From: Solitalea agri
Lineage (GTDB): Bacteria; Bacteroidota; Bacteroidia; Sphingobacteriales; Sphingobacteriaceae
DNA length: 64,000 nucleotides
Direction of reading: 5' to 3'
NCBI RefSeq assembly: GCF_023914155.1
Contig: NZ_JAMWYS010000006.1
Location: forward strand, 124,001-188,000
In this document: one piece after another, positions 26,064 to 37,100 of the stretch
Numbering within the stretch: the stretch's first letter is position 1
Layout of the letters: each line of letters opens with the position of its first letter
Program-made: the position numbers and the translations under genes
Notes under the pieces: generated by a model
What the model saw: only the letters and a program-made list of their open reading frames with translations
What the model was told of the DNA's origin: nothing
Database searches by the model: none

Positions 26064-26681
26064 ATGATTTATAGCACTAAACCATATTTTATTACCGGAA
26101 TCGGAACAGGAATTGGCAAAACCCTGGTGTCGGCAATCTTGCTTGAAAAATACAGCTGGGATTATTGGAAACCCATTCAATCAGGTGATTTAGAATGTTC
26201 AGATACTATTACAGTTAAATCGCTTATAAGTACTTCCGGTCCGCAATTTCATCCCGAAAGCTACCGACTTACACAGCCTTTTTCTCCTCACAAATCAGCT
26301 AAGTTAGACGGTGTAACTATTGATCTATCTAAATTCAAACTTCCACAAACTCAAAATCAACTTTTAATTGAAGGTGCAGGAGGTTTAATGGTTCCTTTAA
26401 ATGACCATTCATTAATCATCGATTTAATAAAAAAACTGGAAGCAGAAGTTATCGTAGTCTCTCAAAACTACCTTGGCAGTATTAATCATACCCTGATGTC
26501 ATTGCAAATATTAAAAGAACGTGATATTTCAATAAAAGGGATAATCTTCAACGGTAAAACAGACGAAAGTTCCGAAGACTTTATTTTAAAGTATTCAGGA
26601 GTAAAATGCCTCGGAAGAATACCTGAATTTGACACGATCAATAAAGAAACAGTACATTTTGCTGGAAAGTATATTTTCTAA
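26064..26681 (+). CDS. bioD: Dethiobiotin synthetase
   Basis: A 205-residue P-loop enzyme. The N-terminal GIGTGIGKTLVSA is the BioD nucleotide loop; WKPIQSGD and IEGAGGLMVPL are the substrate and metal motifs. It closes the ureido ring of dethiobiotin from 7,8-diaminopelargonate, CO2 and ATP in the cytoplasm. It works downstream of BioF; bioA and bioB are not in the window. Confidence 0.93.
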   Translation: MIYSTKPYFITGIGTGIGKTLVSAILLEKYSWDYWKPIQSGDLECSDTITVKSLISTSGPQFHPESYRLTQPFSPHKSAKLDGVTIDLSKFKLPQTQNQLLIEGAGGLMVPLNDHSLIIDLIKKLEAEVIVVSQNYLGSINHTLMSLQILKERDISIKGIIFNGKTDESSEDFILKYSGVKCLGRIPEFDTINKETVHFAGKYIF

Positions 26682-26707
26682 ACAACTATAATCAATCAAC
26701 TAAACGG

Positions 26708-27994
26708 ATGAAGAAACTATTAATCACTTGCTCATTCTTTGTGGTGAGCTTTGCAGGTTTTACACAAACCAAAACCGATAAGCCTTTCGACACGAAAGAA
26801 GTAGAGCGTATTATTACCAAGCTTGCTTCGGACGACATGAGAGGCAGAGCTACATTTTCACCTGATATTGACAAAGCTTCAAGTTTTATAAGTGAAGAGT
26901 TCAAGAAAATTGGCCTCCAAAAATTCGGAAATAACACATCTTACTTACAGCCATTTAAAATGGTGCAACCCAAATTTATTAGTGTAAAATCTATTTGGAA
27001 TAATCAGAATTTGGATGCGAAACAAGTAATGGTATTCACCAGCATACCAAAACTAAAAGCCAATGAAAAATCGGGATATCAAAAAGAATATATTAAAGCG
27101 AACGACAACTTTTTTGCGGTGGCATCGCAATTAGTACAGAGCAAAAAAAATTGCCTGGTTTTAGTTGATTCCGCTCACGCAAAGAAATTTGGAAAACTAA
27201 CCTATCTAAAACACTATTTATTTAAGAGCGATAATAGTGTAGTGTTTGTCCTTACAAATGAAGAACCTAAAACATTTGAGATTGAGGCAATACATGAAAT
27301 TAAAGAGCTTAATCTGGCAAATGTGGCAGGAGTACTACCTGGCAAGAAATTAAAAAATGAGTATGTGATTTTTTCAGGTCATTATGATCATTTAGGAATT
27401 GAGGAGCCAATGAACGGCGATTCTATTTATAATGGGGCCAATGATGATGCATCAGGCATTACCGCTGTGATTTCATTAGCTAAGTACTATAAAGCATTAA
27501 ACAACAATGAGCGTTCGATCATTTTCGTTGCATTTACAGCAGAAGAAATTGGAGGATTTGGTTCGCAGTATTTCTCGAATCAATTAAATCCCACAAAAGT
27601 AGCCGCCATGTTTAATATCGAAATGATAGGAACCGAAAGCAAGTGGGGAACTAATTCAGCTTACATTACAGGGTATGAAAAAACAAACATGGGCGAAATC
27701 TTACAGAAAAACCTAAAAGGCTCAAACTTTACTTTTTATCCGGATCCGTATACAGAACAGCAACTATTTTACCGAAGCGACAATGCCACTTTAGCGCGCC
27801 AAGGTGTTCCGGCGCATACAATCTCAACATCAAAAATGGACAATGAAGCTAATTACCATAAGGCAAGTGACGAAGTTAAAACTCTTGACATGGTTAATAT
27901 GAGCAATATTATCAAATCAATTGCTGTAAGTGCCACCTCAATTATTAACGGTAAAGACACCCCTAGCCGAGTTGACACCGCTCAATTGAGATAA
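26708..27994 (+). CDS. Secreted M28-family metallopeptidase
   Basis: A 428-residue exported aminopeptidase-like enzyme with a signal peptide ending at GFTQ. Zinc and catalytic residues of clan MH are seen: His in FSGHYDHLG, Asp in GANDDASG, Glu pair in FTAEEIGGFGS, then FNIEMIG, and a late His in VPAHTIST. It removes N-terminal residues from peptides outside the cytoplasm. It lies 26 bases after bioD and about 110 bases before DPP IV on the same strand. Confidence 0.9.
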   Translation: MKKLLITCSFFVVSFAGFTQTKTDKPFDTKEVERIITKLASDDMRGRATFSPDIDKASSFISEEFKKIGLQKFGNNTSYLQPFKMVQPKFISVKSIWNNQNLDAKQVMVFTSIPKLKANEKSGYQKEYIKANDNFFAVASQLVQSKKNCLVLVDSAHAKKFGKLTYLKHYLFKSDNSVVFVLTNEEPKTFEIEAIHEIKELNLANVAGVLPGKKLKNEYVIFSGHYDHLGIEEPMNGDSIYNGANDDASGITAVISLAKYYKALNNNERSIIFVAFTAEEIGGFGSQYFSNQLNPTKVAAMFNIEMIGTESKWGTNSAYITGYEKTNMGEILQKNLKGSNFTFYPDPYTEQQLFYRSDNATLARQGVPAHTISTSKMDNEANYHKASDEVKTLDMVNMSNIIKSIAVSATSIINGKDTPSRVDTAQLR

Positions 27995-28105
27995 TAATGT
28001 TTTGAGGAAAATCGTTACAAATAAAAAACAACTTATAAGCTAAACCTTATTCATAAAGCCAAGAGAATGAATATTTTTGGCCCCGAAGTTAAAATTAACC
28101 TTTCA

Positions 28106-30292
28106 ATGAAGTTTAAGTATAAAATTATTGCCGTTGCTTTCCTTTTAACCACTGGTACCTCGGCTATTTTTGCCCAGCAAAAAGAAATCACGTTACAAGA
28201 TGCGATACTTGGTCGCCAATCAAAATTTGGCGAAGAACGTTTACGTGGCTTACAGTGGATAAAAACCACTAACAAATATTCTTATATTGATGGCAAGAAC
28301 CTGATGATTGGCTCTGTAGCCGATACAAAGGCTAGTTCTGCATTATCACTGAATGAATTAGCTACTACTACTGGCGAATCATTAAAAGGCTGGCCACAAT
28401 TAAATTGGATTGATGCTGACCAGTTTAAGTTTACTTCAAACGGTAAACTATTTTTAATTAATCTTAAATCGAAGTCAGCAAAAACATTAAATACATTCAT
28501 CAAAGACGCTGAAAACCTTGATATTGAACCTTCCACAGGAAATGCTGCTTTTACCAAAGGTGATAATTTGTTCGTAACCATCAATGGAAAAGAAACGCAG
28601 GTTACTAACGAAACACAGTGGGGAATTAAAAACGGAAAAAGTACTCACCGTGAAGAGTTTGGTATTTCCAAAGGAACGTTTTGGTCGACCAAGGGAAATT
28701 TGTTAGCATTTTATCGTGAAGATGCAACAATGGTTACTGATTATCCTTTAGTAAACACAGATGAGCGTCCTGCTAAATTGGAAAACATCAAGTATCCAAT
28801 GGCTGGCATGAAAAGTCATGAAGTAACAGTTGGTGTTTATAACCCATCCACAGGAAAAACTATTTTCTTACAAACAGGCGAACCGAAAGAGCAATATTTA
28901 ACCAACATTCATTGGAGCATCGATGAAAAGTCAATTTATATTGCAGTACTTAATCGTGATCAGAATGAATTGAAATACAATCAGTACGATGCTGTGAGCG
29001 GTAGTTTTGTAAAAACACTATTTACTGAAACTCACCCTAAATATGTTCACCCTGAGCACGAAGCCATTAACCTGAAAACTTCATTCTTATGGCAAAGCGA
29101 AACCAAGGGTTTTAATCATTTTTATCAATATGACCTTACAGGGAAACTTATAAAGCATATTAATACAGGTAAAATCATTGTTCGTAAATACTTAGGTATT
29201 GACGCTAATGAGACCAAGATTTATTTCACAGGTAACCATGCCGACAGCATTGATATGCAAGTGTTTATGGTTGACATAACCAAAAAAACGAATAAACAAG
29301 GTGAGTTTACAGCGGTTCGTTTATCGAAAGAAAATGGTTTTCATGATCAGGCAAGCCTGTCAACTGATGGCAAGTATATCCTTGATCAGTTCAGCAGTCC
29401 AACTGTTCCTTTAAAAATCAATTTATTATCATCAGATGGAAAGATAGTTTCTACCCTATTGAACTCTAAAAATCCATTAAGCGAGTATAAGTTCGGCACA
29501 AATGAATTGATCAGATTAAAAGCTGAAGATGGAAGTTTACTTTACGGGCGTATGATCAAACCATTTGATTTCAATCCGAATAAAAAATACCCCGTCGTAG
29601 TTTATGTTTATAACGGGCCAAACGTTCAAATGGTAACCAACACATGGACGACCGGTGCTACTTATTGGATGTATTATTTGGCAAATAAAGGATATATTGT
29701 CTTTACTGTTGATGGTCGTGGCAGCAAAAATCGTGGTCAGGCTTTCGAACAGGCTACTTTCCGCCACTTAGGTCAGCAAGAAATGAAAGATCAATTAACC
29801 GGGGTAAGCTACCTTAAATCATTGCCTTATGTAAATGCCGATAAAATGGCCGTGCATGGCTGGAGTTATGGAGGCTTTATGACCACCAGTTTAATGACAA
29901 ATTATCCGGATGTATTTAAAGTGGGTGTTGCAGGTGGACCTGTTATCGATTGGAGTTACTATGAAGTAATGTATACCGAACGCTATATGGATACTCCACA
30001 AACTAATTCAGAAGGCTTTGCTCAAACATCATTGCTTGATAAAACGAAAAATCTAAAAGGTAATTTATTGTTAATCCATGGTACAGTTGACCCAGTTGTG
30101 GTTTGGCAACATAGTCAAAACTTTATCAAAAAATGTGTTGAGAACGGTGTTCCTGTAGACTATTTTGTTTATCCAGGTCATGAACATAACGTTACTGGAA
30201 AAGACAGAGTTCACCTGTATAATAAAGTGATCGAATATATTGACGAGAAATTAAACAAGCCTGACACAGCTATTAAAGCTTCAAACAACTAA
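28106..30292 (+). CDS. Dipeptidyl peptidase IV (S9 family)
   Basis: A 728-residue exported serine peptidase, starting at ATG 28106 with a signal peptide ending at AIFAQ. The N-terminal two thirds is the DPP IV beta-propeller with the Glu motif in HREEFG; the C-terminal alpha/beta hydrolase has Ser587 in GWSYGG, Asp662 in HGTVDPVV and His694 in GHEHN. It releases X-Pro or X-Ala dipeptides in the periplasm. It is followed by a strong bidirectional terminator. Confidence 0.94.
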   Translation: MKFKYKIIAVAFLLTTGTSAIFAQQKEITLQDAILGRQSKFGEERLRGLQWIKTTNKYSYIDGKNLMIGSVADTKASSALSLNELATTTGESLKGWPQLNWIDADQFKFTSNGKLFLINLKSKSAKTLNTFIKDAENLDIEPSTGNAAFTKGDNLFVTINGKETQVTNETQWGIKNGKSTHREEFGISKGTFWSTKGNLLAFYREDATMVTDYPLVNTDERPAKLENIKYPMAGMKSHEVTVGVYNPSTGKTIFLQTGEPKEQYLTNIHWSIDEKSIYIAVLNRDQNELKYNQYDAVSGSFVKTLFTETHPKYVHPEHEAINLKTSFLWQSETKGFNHFYQYDLTGKLIKHINTGKIIVRKYLGIDANETKIYFTGNHADSIDMQVFMVDITKKTNKQGEFTAVRLSKENGFHDQASLSTDGKYILDQFSSPTVPLKINLLSSDGKIVSTLLNSKNPLSEYKFGTNELIRLKAEDGSLLYGRMIKPFDFNPNKKYPVVVYVYNGPNVQMVTNTWTTGATYWMYYLANKGYIVFTVDGRGSKNRGQAFEQATFRHLGQQEMKDQLTGVSYLKSLPYVNADKMAVHGWSYGGFMTTSLMTNYPDVFKVGVAGGPVIDWSYYEVMYTERYMDTPQTNSEGFAQTSLLDKTKNLKGNLLLIHGTVDPVVVWQHSQNFIKKCVENGVPVDYFVYPGHEHNVTGKDRVHLYNKVIEYIDEKLNKPDTAIKASNN

Positions 30293-30328
30293 AAGTAAAT
30301 GGCCCCGAATTCGGGGCCATTTACTTTT
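30291..30328. terminator. Perfect bidirectional terminator
   Basis: A 38-base perfect palindrome with GC core GGCCCCGAATTCGGGGCC and A/T flanks lies between convergent DPP IV and the barrel protein gene. Confidence 0.92.
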
Positions 30329-30353
30329 TAAAATAGAATATCTTGTAATAATT

Positions 30354-31010
30354 CTAAAACCGGTAGCCGATATAAAAATTCATTACTGAATTACGTGTAG
30401 AAAAACTTGGCAAAGTAATAGGTAAATCTTCTTCACCAACTTGATCAGGATTACTTACAATATTACTTAACCCTAAATAATACTTCATTCCCATCACAAA
30501 GCCATCTGCAATTGCTTTTGAAGTAAATTCCACTCCACCATTTAATCCATAATCAAACTTATTAAAATGATGAGTAATTGTCGACTGGTAATCTGTATTT
30601 CCGCAGCCACAATTAGCTTTTATAAGAAAACCAAATTGCATACCGGCAAAAAAGCTTGCCCATGGAACCGGGCGATAATTTGCTGACGGAGTTAGATATG
30701 CATAACTGGTTACCAGGTAGCCGTCTTTCGTACCGTTTTCGTTATATCCATAGCCTTGCCGTGAAAATATCAAATCTGATTGCACTCCAAAATTACCCCA
30801 GGCCTGCCATAAGGCAGAGGCACCCAAAGAGTAGCCAGAATAATTTTCGATAGTATAAGAAGGTTGACTATTGGTAATTCGGGAAAGATTATACCCACCA
30901 ACAATCCCAATTCTAATAGGTTGTGCAGTTTGTCGCGCATAACGATAATTCTGAGCAAAAATCATCATGGGCAATACTACTAATAAGAGCGTAATTTTTA
31001 GAGTTTTCAT
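30354..31010 (-). CDS. Outer-membrane beta-barrel protein (PorT-like)
   Basis: A 218-residue exported protein with a signal peptide ending at MIFAQ. The rest shows alternating strands (IRIGIVGGYNLSRI ... FGVQSDLIFSRQGYGY) and a terminal Phe in IGYRF, as in 'outer membrane protein beta-barrel' domains with eight strands. It has no known activity. A Cys pair in NCGCGN near the middle is unusual for this fold. It lies between two secreted peptidase genes but has its own promoter region and terminators on both sides. Confidence 0.72.
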   Translation of the reverse strand: MKTLKITLLLVVLPMMIFAQNYRYARQTAQPIRIGIVGGYNLSRITNSQPSYTIENYSGYSLGASALWQAWGNFGVQSDLIFSRQGYGYNENGTKDGYLVTSYAYLTPSANYRPVPWASFFAGMQFGFLIKANCGCGNTDYQSTITHHFNKFDYGLNGGVEFTSKAIADGFVMGMKYYLGLSNIVSNPDQVGEEDLPITLPSFSTRNSVMNFYIGYRF

Positions 31011-31112
31011 AATGTAAGAGCGATAAATACTATAAATGCATATTTGTTAAGTTTAAAGAATGTTTTTTAAGGTGAGAAGATTGTATATAATTTAAAAAAA
31101 ATAAATAAAAAA

Positions 31113-31136
31113 GCCCCAAAATTGGGGCCATTTTTT
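31113..31136 (-). terminator. Terminator of the S46 peptidase gene
   Basis: The stem GCCCC / GGGGC with central AAAATT (31113-31128) is flanked by T-runs on either strand. The minus strand T-run fits the end of the S46 gene at 31157. Confidence 0.8.
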
Positions 31137-31156
31137 TGATCTTATAGAAAGATTTT

Positions 31157-33295
31157 TTATTTAACAATTTTCATTTCCTTTACAATATGAGGAGCACCTC
31201 CTAATTTATCAATGCACCACAAAACATAACGAATATCAGCACAAATTGTGCGCTTATATTTCTGGTCAAAAACAATATCACCCGACATTGCTTCCCAGTT
31301 ACCATCAAATGCTAAACCAATAAGTTCACCGTTACCATTAATAACCGGACTGCCTGAGTTACCACCGGTAATGTCGTTGTTACTAATGAAACCTACTATT
31401 AACTGTCCTTTTTCGTTAGCATATTGTCCAAAATCCTTTTTGTTATATAATTCGATATAATTTGCAGGCAAATCAAACTCCGAATCCTTAGGAACATATT
31501 TTTCCATTACCCCATCAATTGTAGTCACATAATCATACTTAACTGCATCTTTAGGAGCATATGCTTTTACGTTACCGTATGTTAAACGCATGGTAGAATT
31601 GGCATCCGGGTACATTAATTTCCCTGGATTCATTTCCATAATGCCTTTTACATATTTCTGACCCAATGCTGCATTAGTAGCGTTAAACGCGTCTACATTT
31701 TTCATGAACTTAGCACGGTAATTAGAAATAAATGCCGATACATATTGGTATGCAGGGTCATTTTGCAACTTAGCTAAATCAGGAGTAGCAAGAAATGCTT
31801 CTGTTTTATCTTTTGAAGCAAACATGGTATTTGCATACAAATCATCGCTGTATTTTTTAAAGGAAGCCTCAGGATCAGCTGAACCATATTTAGCTAAAAT
31901 CTCTCCGACTAATGCAGGATGCTGATCTTTAGGAATATCGTTGTAAAATGCTAATAATGTCCCGGCTAAAATCTTTTTATCTGAAGGAATATTGAATGAT
32001 TTAAAATAATCCTCAGTTGCATCTTTCATTGATGCTGTCACATCGGTTTTACCAGCCTTTAATCCAGCCTCTACCGCCATAAACGAACGTGCATAGCTAA
32101 TTGCAGTAGGGCCAAAAATACCTTGAGCCAAATAAACTGGATATAAAGCATATGGTGTATACTCTTGATAAGCTTTGCCGTAATCAGTTAAAATTGATGA
32201 ATAGTCAGCTTTTCCTTCAGCCCACGATTGAAACTTAGCTTCTTCTGATTTTTTAAAGTCATAAACTTTTAAATGCTTCAACTGCTCGGTTTGACCAATA
32301 TAATACTTCCAGTAGTTGGCAATGTTTGCATAATCAGAAGAAAGTAAAAGGCGTACACTATCGCTCTTTTCCATTTGTTCTTTCCATGATTTTAAGCGGA
32401 TATCACGCAACTTAACGATAGCTGGATTAACTTTCTCGATAGCTAATTTAATACCGTATGAATTTTCGTAACGGTTGGTACGGCCTGGGTAGCCAAATAC
32501 CATACTAAAATCGCCTTCTTTAACACCTTTTAATGAAACTGCTAATGAACGTTTTGGAGTAAATGGAACGTTGTCTTTAGAATAGGTAGCTGGTTTATTA
32601 TCCTTACTGGCGTAAATACGGAACATTGAAAAGTCACCAGTATGACGAGGCCATACCCAGTTATCAGTATCGCCACCAAATTTACCAACTGATTGAGGAG
32701 GAGTTCCTACCAAACGGATATCTGTGTATTTTTCAGTTACAAAAACAAAATATTGGTTGCCTTTAAACATATCACGCACAAATGCCTCATAACCAGTTCC
32801 TGCAGTAGCTTTTGCTACAATTTCTTTGCTCACTTCGGCATATTTAGCTGCTTTCTCTGCACCTTCCAAGCCTTTAGTAGCGGCATTCACCTGAGCGGTA
32901 ACATCTTCCATTCTAACTAAAAACGAAACGAAAAGGCCTTCGGCTGGTTTTTCCTCGGAATGATTTTTAGCCCAAAAACCATTGTCAAGAATATTATCCT
33001 GAGGAGTGCTTTTTGATGCGATAACATCATAACCACAATGGTGGTTGGTTAATATCAAGCCTTTATCAGAAACAATTTCACCGGTACAAAATCCACCAAA
33101 CCAAACAATAGCGTCTTTTAAACTGCCTTTGTTAATGTCATAAATATCCTGAGCGGTTAGTTTGAACCCTTGGCGTTTCATCTGATCATAATTTTTATTG
33201 ATCAGCATAGGTAGCCACATACCTTCATCAGCTTTTACAATATTAGTAAAGCCAATAACAGCGAATACAATTAATAGGATTTTTTTAAACTTCAT
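31157..33295 (-). CDS. S46-family dipeptidyl peptidase (DPP7/DPP11 type)
   Basis: A 712-residue exported serine peptidase with start ATG 33295 and signal peptide ending at IVKA, mature start DEGMW as in known DPP7. The chymotrypsin-like catalytic His86 is in ILTNHHCGYD, and the nucleophile Ser is in GGNSGSPV. The S1 pocket string LAFDGNWEA has Gly where DPP11 has Arg, which suggests DPP7-like preference for hydrophobic P1 residues (from published family work; my reading of the position). It trims external peptides with the M28 and S9 enzymes nearby. Confidence 0.93.
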   Translation of the reverse strand: MKFKKILLIVFAVIGFTNIVKADEGMWLPMLINKNYDQMKRQGFKLTAQDIYDINKGSLKDAIVWFGGFCTGEIVSDKGLILTNHHCGYDVIASKSTPQDNILDNGFWAKNHSEEKPAEGLFVSFLVRMEDVTAQVNAATKGLEGAEKAAKYAEVSKEIVAKATAGTGYEAFVRDMFKGNQYFVFVTEKYTDIRLVGTPPQSVGKFGGDTDNWVWPRHTGDFSMFRIYASKDNKPATYSKDNVPFTPKRSLAVSLKGVKEGDFSMVFGYPGRTNRYENSYGIKLAIEKVNPAIVKLRDIRLKSWKEQMEKSDSVRLLLSSDYANIANYWKYYIGQTEQLKHLKVYDFKKSEEAKFQSWAEGKADYSSILTDYGKAYQEYTPYALYPVYLAQGIFGPTAISYARSFMAVEAGLKAGKTDVTASMKDATEDYFKSFNIPSDKKILAGTLLAFYNDIPKDQHPALVGEILAKYGSADPEASFKKYSDDLYANTMFASKDKTEAFLATPDLAKLQNDPAYQYVSAFISNYRAKFMKNVDAFNATNAALGQKYVKGIMEMNPGKLMYPDANSTMRLTYGNVKAYAPKDAVKYDYVTTIDGVMEKYVPKDSEFDLPANYIELYNKKDFGQYANEKGQLIVGFISNNDITGGNSGSPVINGNGELIGLAFDGNWEAMSGDIVFDQKYKRTICADIRYVLWCIDKLGGAPHIVKEMKIVK

Positions 33296-33380
33296 AAAGA
33301 TTAATTTCAAAGTTGAAAAATAGTAGTTTTCCTACTTTTCACGAGTGTTATTACTTAATTGTTACATAAGAATTAAAACA

Positions 33381-33418
33381 AATAAGGCTGTAACTTATAT
33401 ATAAGCTACAGCCTTATT
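33381..33418 (-). terminator. Terminator of the DoxX gene
   Basis: AATAAGGCTGTAACTTA and TAAGCTACAGCCTTATT form a stem of about 16 bp with one mismatch around a 4-base loop. It serves the minus-strand gene ending at 33437. Confidence 0.8.
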
Positions 33419-33436
33419 TAAATACTATGAGTTCAA

Positions 33437-33880
33437 CTATACTTCGCGATGCTTAATATGAGTTTTCATATACTCATCAACCGACCAATTACCTGATCCA
33501 GAAATAAAGAAAAATACCAGTAATAATAAAACAATTATTGATAGCCACAATTCAGAATTTATGGCATCAAAACCAGGAGCCATGTTTATAAAGAAAACAG
33601 CTCCAATAAGGATCGGTATTTGAACAATTGCTGAAAATCGAGTTAAAAGTCCTATTGCCAATAAAGGGCCGAACACCAAGTGTGCAAAGGCGATATAATG
33701 AACAGCAAATACAGGAACATAGTTAAAGCGAGTGCTAATCAAATCCTGCAACGGTTTCATATCACTTAAAAACGTGATTCCTTTAATGAAAATAAAAAGC
33801 CCTAAAATAAATCTGATTACATCAAGAAAATGGCTGTGATGGGTATCACCCCAATGCTCTGTTTTTTGAACTAAATTCAT
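33437..33880 (-). CDS. DoxX-family membrane protein
   Basis: A 147-residue protein with four predicted membrane helices. It matches the DoxX family by length, by RFILGLFIFIKGI at the first helix and by LVFGPLLAIGLLTRFSAIVQIPI in the middle. DoxX proteins are linked to redox or thiol stress, but the activity here is unknown. It is monocistronic, with terminators on both sides, and has an unusually clear Shine-Dalgarno sequence. Confidence 0.82.
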   Translation of the reverse strand: MNLVQKTEHWGDTHHSHFLDVIRFILGLFIFIKGITFLSDMKPLQDLISTRFNYVPVFAVHYIAFAHLVFGPLLAIGLLTRFSAIVQIPILIGAVFFINMAPGFDAINSELWLSIIVLLLLVFFFISGSGNWSVDEYMKTHIKHREV

Positions 33881-33886
33881 GGTTTA

Positions 33887-33891
33887 CCTCC
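33887..33891 (-). promoter_or_regulatory. Strong Shine-Dalgarno sequence of the DoxX gene
   Basis: GGAGG lies 6 bases before the ATG on the minus strand. Most genes in this window lack such a site, as is normal in Bacteroidota, so this gene may be strongly translated. Confidence 0.6.
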
Positions 33892-34064
33892 GTTTATAAT
33901 TAAAATTTAAGCATTTATATCTAAAGTTCAAATAGTTGATAACTCACATTTGCCATAAAATTACTTCAGGCAGAGGATCTTCTATATCAGTAATCAAGTC
34001 ATATACAAGATGAGTGGTCACTTGAACATTAACTGAAAACTATTAGGTTATCGGAGCGACAATA

Positions 34065-34104
34065 AACAAGAAAAGCCTTCGGACTTCCGAAGGCTTTTCT
34101 TGTT
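34065..34104 (-). terminator. Terminator of the TonB receptor gene
   Basis: AACAAGAAAAGCCTTCGG and CCGAAGGCTTTTCTTGTT form an 18-bp perfect stem with loop ACTT. The other bases between DoxX and this stem (33892-34064) show no feature. Confidence 0.92.
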
Positions 34105-34122
34105 TCAAAATATAATTCGAAA

Positions 34123-37100
34123 CTAGTTGAATTTATATTTAAGACCAAACTGAATTCTCCATCTAGAACCTTCAGTTGTTGATTGTTGGAATGTTGAGGT
34201 TAAAGGAGTGCCAGATTTTGCATCTAAATAAGGAAACGAAAATGACGCAACTCCATTTGTCACCGATTTAACAGTTAAGAAATTGGCTCTCGTTGCAAAC
34301 TGAGTAACACCCCATTGAGGATTAATTAAGTTACCAAAATTGAACATATCAAAAGTAAATTGTAAGCTATTACGCTTATTTCCAATATTGGCAATTAGAT
34401 CTTGAGCAATACGCAAATCCAAATTACTTACAATTGGAGTAATTAAAGCATTACGCTTAGCATATTCACCTCTATGATTAACCAAATAGTTGTCTTGTTT
34501 TATATAGTTATCAAGCTGACTCCAAATTTGGTCAGGGGTACGAGTATCCGCAGCATCATTAGGAATCAGAACAATATCAGCTTTATCACGTGGAATAAAG
34601 ATCAAATCATTTGAGGTTAAACCATCATTGTTTAAATCACCATTGTAAACATACGAAGTACGATCTCCATCCATTAAGCTAAAGAACATTGAAATAGTAG
34701 TAGCAAAATGTTTGATGTACTCTTTACGGTAAACCATCGATGCGATAAATCTATTTTTAACTAAATAGTTAGAATAAGAAAGCACATCTGCATTAGGATC
34801 TCCCGAAACCTGACGATCTCTCCACATAGATTGAGCAATAGAACCTCCATCGTTCACTGATCTTGAATCAGAACGTGTATAAGCCATCATAGCAGAGAAA
34901 CCATTAGCGAAGCTTTTCTGTAATTGCCCCGTAATAGTCCAGCTATACCCTTTTGAGGTGTTATCCATTAAGATCGCATCAGAAATATTTGGATTTTGAG
35001 GTGTATTAACACCTGGTGAAGCAACCGCGCCATAAATTCGTGAAGCAGTATAACGGATACGTTTATCTCCGCCATCAGGCGCTACTAAAGCTGTACCAAC
35101 TGCGGTATTTAAGTTTATGTTTTGCATGTAAACTGCAGAAAGATCACTTGCATAAGTACCTTCTAAAGTAGCTACAATACCATAAGGCAATTTTTGGTCA
35201 ACTGCCAGGTTACTTCTCCATAACTGAGGGAAACGGAAATCATTAGCTGTTACAGCTAAGTTGTATGCTGTATTATTTGCAGCTGTTTGACCACTAGGAT
35301 TACGGTAAGCATTAACATCATCTGTAAACGGACGATTCGTTGGGTTAGTGGTGCTTTGAGAACCGAATTGAGCTCCGTTGTTGCTAGCCTGATTAGACAA
35401 CCATACAATTGGAGGACGGCCTGTAAAGATACCAGTACCTCCACGTAGCTGAGTTTCACCATTACCATTTAGGTCCCAGTTAAATCCTAAACGAGGCGAC
35501 CATAAAACACGAGCTTTAGGGAATTGACTTACGTCTATTTTTTGGCCGTCAGCAAAAGTTAATGCAGATACGTTAGCATTCGATTGTCCATCAACCACAT
35601 TAATAATTGGAAGGTCTGCACGTAAACCCATCGTTACCTTTAAATTTTCAGTAGCCGAGAATTCATCCTGCGCATACAAACCATACATTTGAGTTTTTAA
35701 AACAGCAAACGGGAAAGATCCATTTGGTAATACAGAGTATTGTATTTGATATTTTGAAGCATTGGAAACTGCATTATTGGCACTGTTATAAAAATCAGCC
35801 AACGTATTAAACTGGTAGCTGCCATAAAAGTTAGGCGCGAAACCATTTAAAGTTTTATAAGCTTCAAAATTGAAACCAGTAGTTACAACGTGTTTACCTA
35901 AATACATATTAAAGTTGTCAGTAAACTGAAATACGTCGGTATTAAGCTTATTATTGGCTGTAAACGGCTCGTAACCAAATGAAGTATATGTTTGACCTGA
36001 ACCATTACCAATATCAACCAAAGGGAATTCTTTATTTCCTAAACTAGTACGGAAATCACGCATACGGTTATAACCAACCGTTAATTCGTTTGAGTATTTA
36101 TTACTAATAGCGGTACGAACCTCTGCATTGAGGTTATCCATATTATTATTGATACCGTAATAAGCTGAACGGAAAGGTAAACCATTAAGGCTAGGAGCTC
36201 TGGTACCAGTAGTTCCACCAATTGCACCCGAGTTACTTGGGGCAATATCCTTGTATGAACGAAAATAGAAGTACTTCAAACTAACCGTGGTATTGCTTGT
36301 AGCATTCCAATCAAATTTGAATGAAAATTTATCACTTTTCTGATCTAATGGAAAATTACCATAAGCACCGGCATCATAACCATATTTAGTCTTTAAGAAA
36401 TTACTTAGAGCATCTAAATCAGCTGCCTGCGCTTGAGAAACAGAACCAGTTGCTCCAGGAGCACCCGCCACCCATGAAGATGAAGGGTCATTTCTACGCT
36501 CTAATTCTCCACTCGCAAAGAAAAATAGTTTATTCTTCAAGATCGGGCCTCCAAATGTAAACCCATAGCCTTTTAATGAGAAATCAGCTAAAGGAGATTC
36601 TGATCCGTTGTAGATTTTATCACCAATCAAAGACTCATTACGGAAATAAGTATTTAATGAACCCGAGAACTCATTTGTACCACTCTTGGTTACAGCATTA
36701 ATTGCAGCACCGGTAAAGCCACTTTGTTTCACATCATAGGGAGCAACACTTACTGTAATCTCTTCAAAAGCATCTAGGTTGATTGGTTGAGAGCTGGTTT
36801 GGCTTCCAATGGTACCCTGTAATCCAAATGCATTGTTGAAAATAGCCCCGTCAACAGTAAAGTTATTGTACAAATTACTTCTTCCGGCAAAACTGGTACC
36901 GCTACCTGCTGAAACAGAGCTCCCTCCGGCTAAAGGTGAAAGCTTAGTAAAGTCACTAAAACTTCTACCTAAGGTAGGCATGTTTTGCAATTGATCTTTT
37001 GAAATAGTTTGTTTAGCTCCGGTACGAGATGAGTTAAATACCTTATCTTGAGTTCCGTTTACTACTACTTCAGCCAATTCAACATTTGATTCTGCAATTT

